Shown: one piece after another, positions 59,370-64,000 of the stretch
How the letters are laid out: the number at the start of each line of letters is the position of its first letter
Numbering within the stretch: the stretch's first letter is position 1
DNA from: Ramlibacter paludis
GTDB taxonomy: Bacteria; Pseudomonadota; Gammaproteobacteria; Burkholderiales; Burkholderiaceae_C
DNA: 64,000 bases
Direction: 5' to 3'
NCBI RefSeq assembly: GCF_022012305.1
Contig: NZ_JAKLTM010000001.1
Location: 248,001-312,000 of the forward strand
Notes under the pieces: model-generated
The model's input: only the letters and a program-made list of their open reading frames with translations
What the model was told of the DNA's origin: nothing
The model's database searches: none
Position numbers and translations under genes: made by a program

Positions 59370-59789
59370 ATGGACATCGGCGAAGTGGCGAGGCGCTCGG
59401 GCCTGACCGCGGCGACGCTGCGCTTCTACGAGGAGAAGGGGCTGATCCGCTCGGTCGGCCGCGAAGGCTTGCGGCGACGTTTCGACCCGCGCGTGCTCGA
59501 CCAGCTGGCGCTCATCGGCCTGGGCCAGGCGGCCGGCTTCACGCTCGAGCAGATCGGCGGCATGTTCGGTCCGGGCGGCGGCACCAGCATCGACCGCAAG
59601 CTGCTGGCCGCCAAGGCCGACGAGATCGATGCGCTCGTGGTCCGCCTGCAGTCGGTGAGCAAGGGCCTGCGCCACGCGGCCGTCTGCCCGGCGCCCAGCC
59701 ACGGCGAGTGCCCGACTTTCCAGCGCCTGCTGCGCGCTACAGCACGAAAGGCAGGCTGGCGCAGATTGCCAGCAATTGCGCGACGTTGA
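59370..59789 (+). CDS. MerR-family regulator with CueR-like metal-site residues
   Basis: 139 residues, close to CueR (135). The winged helix-turn-helix is MDIGEVARRSGLTAATLRFY with EEKGLIRSVGREGLRRRF. A long dimerisation helix (about 76-104) and a C-terminal loop CPAPSHGECP follow. The loop has Cys106 and Cys114 with seven residues between, the spacing of CueR Cys112/Cys120. Ser73 in TSIDRK aligns with CueR Ser77, the position that selects monovalent metals. So it could sense Cu(I), Ag(I) or another soft ligand (inference). Its likely target is the divergent cupin gene. Its 3' end overlaps the opposing membrane-protein gene by 53 bases. Confidence 0.85.
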   Translation: MDIGEVARRSGLTAATLRFYEEKGLIRSVGREGLRRRFDPRVLDQLALIGLGQAAGFTLEQIGGMFGPGGGTSIDRKLLAAKADEIDALVVRLQSVSKGLRHAAVCPAPSHGECPTFQRLLRATARKAGWRRLPAIARR

Positions 59790-60153
59790 GCGCCATGCCC
59801 AGCACGTGCCAGCGGCGGAAGCTGCGGATCGCCGGTGCGTCATGCGCGCTCATCGTGGCCCGCAACCTGTCCATGTGGCCCAGGATGATCCGGCGGCTGA
59901 AGTAGGCAACGGCCACCACGCCGGCCAGCACCAGCGTGACCACGGGCCTGTGCACCAGCGCATGCGCCAGCACGCCCAGGCCGGCCACCACCATCACGGC
60001 CTTGTAGTAGACGTCGAACAAGCCGCGGATGAAGCGCGCGTCCAGCGGCGTGTCGTGCTTCAGGATCATGAGCGGCAGCGAGCCGAGCATGAAGAAGCCC
60101 ATCCACACCAGCAGCAGCACGATGGTGGCGAAGGGCGCGGCGTTGACGAGCAT
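59737..60153 (-). CDS. Small integral membrane protein
   Basis: 138 residues with four predicted helices: FATIVLLLVWMGFFMLGSLP, VMVVAGLGVLAHALVH, PVVTLVLAGVVAVAYFS and VLGMALNVAQLLAICASLPF. FDVYYKAVMVVAG resembles DUF4149-type proteins, but assignment is uncertain. Located 11 bases after the MFS gene on the same strand, it is probably cotranscribed with it. Its C-terminal 17 codons overlap the MerR gene on the other strand. Inner-membrane location; function unknown. Confidence 0.75.
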   Translation of the reverse strand: MLVNAAPFATIVLLLVWMGFFMLGSLPLMILKHDTPLDARFIRGLFDVYYKAVMVVAGLGVLAHALVHRPVVTLVLAGVVAVAYFSRRIILGHMDRLRATMSAHDAPAIRSFRRWHVLGMALNVAQLLAICASLPFVL

Positions 60154-60164
60154 CGATCGTCCTT

Positions 60165-61412
60165 TCAAGCGGCCGGCGCGGCGGCGCGGGATCCCATCCA
60201 GTAGGCCAGCAGGCCCAGCACCGCCAGCAGGAGCAAGGCCGACCCGACCAGCGAGGCGTGGATGCCGAACGCGCTGCCGCCCAGCCCCACGGTGATGCCG
60301 GCAAAGGCGCGCAGGCCCAGCGCCGACATGTTGTACAGGCCGATCACGCGGCCGCGCGAGGCAGCCGGCGCGTGCACCTGCACCAGGGTCATGGCGATGC
60401 TGCTGAAGGCCAGCTCGCAGACGCCGGCGACGAACAGCAGCAGCAGCGCGATGCCGTAGGTGGAAGTGGCCGCGAAGCCGGCCAGCGCCAGGCACCAGGC
60501 CATGGCCATGAGCAGCGCCGCGCGCGGCGTGGTCGGCAGCAGGCCGGCGCGGCTTTCCAGCAGCAGGCCCGCGAACAGGGCGCCTGCCGCATCGGCGGCC
60601 AGCAGCATGCTGTAGGTGACGCCCGCATCGCCGTGGCCGAGGTCGTGCGCGAAGCCCGGCATCTGCGCCTGGTAGCTGTTGCCGACGAAGAAGGAGGCGC
60701 AGCCGGCCAGCAGGATCATCGCGGCCAGCAGGCGCTGCGAGCGCACTTCGGCGATGGTGCGCGTGATGTCGGCCAGCCCGCGCACCGCGCGCGGCGGCGC
60801 GGCCGGCCGCGACTGGAAGCGCGGGCCATAGGGCGCCTTCCACAGCCACAGGATGGCCGGCAGGAAGAACAGCGCGTTCAGCAGCAGGCCGTAGCGCGGG
60901 CCGATGGTGAGCATGATGGCGCCGCCCACCGCCGGCCCCACCAGCACGCCCAGCGTGCGCGCCGTCGCGTTCAGCCGCACCGCGCTGGCCAGGGCCGGCG
61001 CCGGCACGATGTCGTGCAGCAGCATCTGGCTCGCGCCCTGCCACAGCACGCCGGCGCAGCCGTGGATGACCAGCAGCGCCATCGCATGCCACAGCTGCAG
61101 GGTGTCGGTGATGAAGAACCAGGCCCAGCCCAGCGAGGCGGTGATGAACAGCGCCATGCCGCACTGGATGATGCGGCGCGGGTCGAAGCGGTCGGCCAGC
61201 GCGCCGGCGGGCACCGAGAACAGCAGGAAGGGCAGCCAGTGCGAGACCACCGCGAAGCCGCCGAGGGCCGGCGAGTGGAACTTCTGGAACGCCATCCAGT
61301 AGCTGATGACGTGCTCGATGTTGTCGGCCATCATGGCCAGCAGGTAGGTGCCGAAGTGCGCCTGGTAGCCGCGGATGCGCAGCGCGGCGAAGGAGCGGGC
61401 GGTGTCTGCCAT
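60165..61412 (-). CDS. MFS transporter (MFS_3/enterobactin-exporter-like)
   Basis: 415 residues, about 12 membrane helices. LRIRGYQAHFGTYLLAMMAD is a typical start. SHWLPFLLFSVPAGALADRF with DPRRIIQ is the loop 2-3 motif, VRLNATARTLGVLVGPAVGG follows in TM5, and ASRGRVIGLYNMSALGLRAF lies in the second half. This subfamily includes EntS-like drug and siderophore exporters. It is followed by the small membrane protein and preceded 13 bases upstream by the CoA-transferase gene, so it may sit in the operon with the CoA-transferase and CitE-like lyase and export or import a related acid (inference). Confidence 0.87.
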   Translation of the reverse strand: MADTARSFAALRIRGYQAHFGTYLLAMMADNIEHVISYWMAFQKFHSPALGGFAVVSHWLPFLLFSVPAGALADRFDPRRIIQCGMALFITASLGWAWFFITDTLQLWHAMALLVIHGCAGVLWQGASQMLLHDIVPAPALASAVRLNATARTLGVLVGPAVGGAIMLTIGPRYGLLLNALFFLPAILWLWKAPYGPRFQSRPAAPPRAVRGLADITRTIAEVRSQRLLAAMILLAGCASFFVGNSYQAQMPGFAHDLGHGDAGVTYSMLLAADAAGALFAGLLLESRAGLLPTTPRAALLMAMAWCLALAGFAATSTYGIALLLLFVAGVCELAFSSIAMTLVQVHAPAASRGRVIGLYNMSALGLRAFAGITVGLGGSAFGIHASLVGSALLLLAVLGLLAYWMGSRAAAPAA

Positions 61413-61425
61413 GTGCCGGGCGAGT

Positions 61426-62568
61426 CTATCCGGCCTGGTCCGCTTCCTTGCGCAGCTGCTCCCCATGTTCGTCCAGCGCCGGCGCCGCGAAGGGCGCGGG
61501 GCCCGGCGTGCGGCCGAATTTCCAGGCGCCGGCAAAGCCGCGGTAGCCGCCCACGGTGGGATGCTCGAAGCGCTGGATCATGTCTTCGCTGGCGACCTGC
61601 GGGAAGTCGAACATGTCCTCGACGTCGCGCGACGCGGCGCAAGGCACTTCTTCGCCGAACAGCGTCTCCCACTCCAGCGCGCTGCGCTGCGCCAGCGCCG
61701 CATGCAGCTTCGGCACGATCTCCTGCGCATGCTGCGCGCGCTTGCGCACGCTGTCGTAGCGCTCGACCAGCAGTGCCTCCAGGCCCGTCTTGCGGCACAG
61801 CGCCTGCCAGAAGTGCGGCGTGTTGGCGGAGATGTAGAGCCAGCCCTCGCGGGTGGGGTGGATGCCGGTGATGCCGCCCGAGCGCATGTCGCGCCCGCCG
61901 ACGTCGCGCGGCTCGCTGTCGGCCCAGACCAGGCGCGCGGACTGCATGGCCAGCGCCGAGCGCAACAGCGACACGCCCACGTACTGGCCTTCGCCGCTTT
62001 TCTCGCGTTCGTACAAAGCCGCCGACACGCCGCCGCTCACCAGCGAGGCCGCGTAGTAGTCGACCACCGATCCGTAAAGGATGCCGGGCGGGCCGCCCGC
62101 CGGACCCTGCAGCGCCGCCATGCCGGTCATGGTCTGCAGCACCTGGTCGTAGCCGGCCTTCTCGCGCAGCGGCCCGTCCTCGCCATAGCCGGTGACGGCG
62201 CAGTAGACGAGGCGCGGATTGACGGCGCGCAGCTGTTCGTAGGCGATGCCCAGGCGCGGCGGCACCTCGGGGCGGAAGTTGTGCACCAGCACGTCGGCGG
62301 TGCGCACCAGCGCCAGCAGCCGCCGCATATCGTCGGGCTGCTTCAGGTCCAGCACCATGCCGCGCTTGCTGCGGTTCACGCCGAGGAAGGCGCGGCTTTC
62401 CGCTTCCAGCGTCGAGGGGTATTTGCGCAGGTTGTCGCCGGCGGGCGGCTCGATCTTGAGCACCTCGGCGCCCAGGTCGGCCAGCAGCGCGCAGCCGTAG
62501 GGGCCGGCGATGTAGGCGCTCAGGTCGAGGACGCGGATGCCGGCCAGCGGCCCTTGGGATGCGTTCAT
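61426..62568 (-). CDS. CaiB/BaiF-family (class III) CoA-transferase
   Basis: 380 residues. GPLAGIRVLDLSAYIAGPYG, LADLGAEVLKIEPPAGDNLR, FLGVNRSKRGMVLDLKQPD and DVLVHNFRPEVPPRLGI are class III signatures. The catalytic Asp region is YDQVLQTMTGMAALQGPAGG, and TGYGEDGPLREKAGYD holds the usual GYG-DGP block. These enzymes move CoA between carboxylic acids (formyl, succinyl, itaconyl, benzylsuccinyl). It lies 14 bases after the CitE-like lyase, suggesting that it activates a 2-hydroxyacid whose CoA ester the lyase cleaves (inference). ATG at 62568. Confidence 0.9.
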   Translation of the reverse strand: MNASQGPLAGIRVLDLSAYIAGPYGCALLADLGAEVLKIEPPAGDNLRKYPSTLEAESRAFLGVNRSKRGMVLDLKQPDDMRRLLALVRTADVLVHNFRPEVPPRLGIAYEQLRAVNPRLVYCAVTGYGEDGPLREKAGYDQVLQTMTGMAALQGPAGGPPGILYGSVVDYYAASLVSGGVSAALYEREKSGEGQYVGVSLLRSALAMQSARLVWADSEPRDVGGRDMRSGGITGIHPTREGWLYISANTPHFWQALCRKTGLEALLVERYDSVRKRAQHAQEIVPKLHAALAQRSALEWETLFGEEVPCAASRDVEDMFDFPQVASEDMIQRFEHPTVGGYRGFAGAWKFGRTPGPAPFAAPALDEHGEQLRKEADQAG

Positions 62569-62582
62569 GGACGGCTTTCGGT

Positions 62583-63452
62583 TCAGGCGCCGGGCAACAG
62601 TCCCAGCCGGCGCGCGGTGTCGACGATGGCGCGTGCGCGCAGCAGGAAGGGCCGGTCGATCATGCGGCCGTCGACGAGGAAGGCGCCGACGCCGGCGGCC
62701 TCGGCCTGCTGCGCCGCCTGCGTCACGCGGTGCGCGTGCGCGATCTCCTCGTCGCTCGGACGGAAAGCGGCGTTGGCCAGCGCGACCTGGCTGGGATGGA
62801 TGCAGGTCTTGCCGGCGTAGCCGAGGCGGCGCGCGAGCTGCGCCTCGGCCAGGTAGCCCTCGGTGTCGCGCACGTCGGCAAAGGCGCCGTCGTACGCGGC
62901 CACGCCCGCTTCGCCGGCGGCCATGCGCACTGCAAACAGGACTTGCTGCACGGCGACGGTTTCGCGGCGCGCGATGCCCAGCGGCTCGAACAGGTCGCCC
63001 AGCCCCACCTGCAGGCCCATCACCCGCGGGTCGGCGCCGGCCATCGCGGCGGCGGCGCGCAAGGCGCGCGGCGTCTCGATGTTCAACAGCAGTTGCACCG
63101 GCTCGGCGACACCGTTGGCGCGCTCGGCGCGCGCGATGGCCTCGGCGGCGGCGCGCACGTCGGCGGCGGATTCCGGCTTGGGCAGATTCAGCACCTGCAG
63201 GCCGGGCTGCACGACGGCGGCCAGGTCGGCTTCGAAGTGCGGCGTGTCCATCGCGTTGACGCGCACGATGACCAGCTTGCCGTGCGTGTCCGGGCCGGCG
63301 CGCAGCCAGTCGCCGACGGTGACTCGCGCTTCGGCCTTGCGCTCCTCGGCCACCGCGTCTTCCAGGTCGATCGAAATCCCATCGGCTTCGCCGGCCAGCG
63401 CCTTGGCGAACAGTTCCGGCCGCGAGCCGGGCACGAACAGCTTGCTTCTCAT
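62583..63452 (-). CDS. CitE-like CoA-ester lyase (HpcH/HpaI aldolase family)
   Basis: 289 residues. MRSKLFVPGSRPELFAKALA and GEADGISIDLEDAVAEERKA contain the phosphate/CoA and metal-site Glu/Asp. VRVNAMDTPHFEADLAAVVQ includes the catalytic Arg, QLLLNIETPRALRAAAAMAG the second metal Glu, and GYAGKTCIHPSQVALANAAF the C-terminal block. Free-standing members split malyl-, citramalyl- or beta-methylmalyl-CoA rather than citryl-ACP, and no citD/citF is present. Its start overlaps the stop of the FMN oxidase upstream (ATGA), and the CoA-transferase follows in 14 bases. Confidence 0.88.
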   Translation of the reverse strand: MRSKLFVPGSRPELFAKALAGEADGISIDLEDAVAEERKAEARVTVGDWLRAGPDTHGKLVIVRVNAMDTPHFEADLAAVVQPGLQVLNLPKPESAADVRAAAEAIARAERANGVAEPVQLLLNIETPRALRAAAAMAGADPRVMGLQVGLGDLFEPLGIARRETVAVQQVLFAVRMAAGEAGVAAYDGAFADVRDTEGYLAEAQLARRLGYAGKTCIHPSQVALANAAFRPSDEEIAHAHRVTQAAQQAEAAGVGAFLVDGRMIDRPFLLRARAIVDTARRLGLLPGA

Positions 63453-64000
63453 GCCCCGCAGGATAGCGCCGGCACGACGCGGCCGTCGCGCACCTGCTCC
63501 AGCCGCGTGATGCCCAGCAGCGCCATGTTGCGGTGGATCTCCTGCTGCAGCAGCGCGATGCCGTGGGCCGCGCCGGCTTCGCCGCCGACCGCGGCCGCAT
63601 AGAGGAAGGGCCGGCCGACGAAGACGAAGCGGGCGCCCAGCGCGATCGCTTTCAGCACGTCGCTGCCGCGGCGCACGCCGCTGTCCATCATCACCGGCAG
63701 CCCGGGCACCGCGGCCACCACCGCCGGCAAGGCCTGCAGCGGCGAGATCGCGCCATCGAGCTGGCGGCCGCCGTGGTTGGAAACGATCAGGCCGTCGGCG
63801 CCGCAATCACGCGCGTCGCGGGCGTCCTCCGCGCTCAGGATGCCCTTGACGACCAGGTTGCCTTTCCAGCGGGCGCGGATCAGCCGCAGGTGCTCCCAGC
63901 CCAGGTGGTCGCGCGCGCCGAAGTCGCGCACGGCGTTGCGGGACAGGATGGGTGCGCCGCGCACGGCCTGCGAATTCTCGAAGTGCGGCATGCCGTGCGT
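63449..64000 (-). CDS. FMN-dependent alpha-hydroxyacid oxidase/dehydrogenase, C-terminal part (5' end outside window)
   Basis: 184 residues visible, open to the window edge. It covers the second half of the TIM barrel: THGMPHFENSQAVRGAPILS, NLVVKGILSAEDARDARDCG with the flavin Lys, LIVSNHGGRQLDGAISPLQA with the catalytic His and Arg, DSGVRRGSDVLKAIALGARF and FVGRPFLYAAAVGGEAGA. It is a paralogue of the oxidase at 52450-53592. Its stop overlaps the CitE-like gene start (ATGA), so oxidase, lyase and CoA-transferase form one operon. It oxidises an L-2-hydroxyacid; the substrate may be shared with the lyase pathway. Confidence 0.9.
   Translation of the reverse strand, partial: THGMPHFENSQAVRGAPILSRNAVRDFGARDHLGWEHLRLIRARWKGNLVVKGILSAEDARDARDCGADGLIVSNHGGRQLDGAISPLQALPAVVAAVPGLPVMMDSGVRRGSDVLKAIALGARFVFVGRPFLYAAAVGGEAGAAHGIALLQQEIHRNMALLGITRLEQVRDGRVVPALSCGA

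Overview
This window is GC-rich DNA from a betaproteobacterium, most likely Comamonadaceae (Ramlibacter/Variovorax-like). That assignment rests on family content and is an inference. It shows many periplasmic Bug/TctC solute receptors without linked TctAB, a roughly 1,950-residue double UvrA, a leucine-type (liu) acyl-CoA carboxylase cluster, and C/G-biased third codon positions throughout. No rRNA, tRNA, CRISPR, IS element or prophage was seen. No gene-free stretch exceeds about 220 bases.

Region 1 (1-14.4 kb) holds DNA repair and housekeeping genes. They are the end of an ATP-dependent DNA ligase, a flavin monooxygenase, tag, a secreted Thr/Ser-rich duplicated protein, a stand-alone LigD-type polymerase, a Tat-linked DUF1800/DUF1501 pair, prfC, an S41 lipoprotein peptidase, a HAD phosphatase, a class-I amidotransferase-type hydrolase, a Bug receptor, a small lipoprotein and an acetylpolyamine amidohydrolase. 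Region 2 (14.4-24.7 kb) has the double-length UvrA, a LivJ-type receptor, an MHS-type transporter with a large inserted domain, and a small GIY-YIG nuclease gene bracketed by direct copies of a palindromic repeat.

Region 3 (24-36.7 kb) is catabolic. A minus-strand run (YbaK, DUF1289, thioredoxin-fold isomerase, HMG-CoA lyase, GhrA) lies next to a six-gene unit (biotin carboxyltransferase, acyl-CoA dehydrogenase, an unknown exported protein, enoyl-CoA hydratase, DUF4126, biotin carboxylase) with a divergent AraC regulator. Together they can carry branched acyl-CoA through 3-methylglutaconyl-CoA and HMG-CoA to acetyl-CoA and acetoacetate.

Region 4 (36.7-45.8 kb) is mixed. It contains a crystallin-fold exported protein, a Bug receptor with an esterase under a divergent TetR that has two clear operators, a lipoprotein, an ABC1/UbiB kinase, an RRM protein, a PepSY protein and a soluble PAS-PAS hybrid histidine kinase.

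Region 5 (45.8-64 kb) is rich in 2-hydroxyacid and CoA-ester metabolism. A GntR regulator and a frameshifted FAD/Fe-S dehydrogenase diverge from an RraA-type aldolase, a D-2-hydroxyacid dehydrogenase, a Bug receptor and an FMN 2-hydroxyacid oxidase. A second GntR regulator, with tandem winged helices, lies beside an isocitrate/isopropylmalate-type dehydrogenase and another Bug receptor. A CueR-like MerR regulator faces a cupin gene across a textbook 19-bp-spacer promoter. The window ends in an MFS exporter, a CaiB/BaiF CoA-transferase, a CitE-like lyase and a second FMN oxidase cut by the window edge.

The most interesting leads are the repeat-flanked GIY-YIG cassette, the CueR-like/cupin switch, the 2-hydroxyacid locus, the shared TTGTAC operators and the nested inverted repeats at 4.2 and 54.8 kb.
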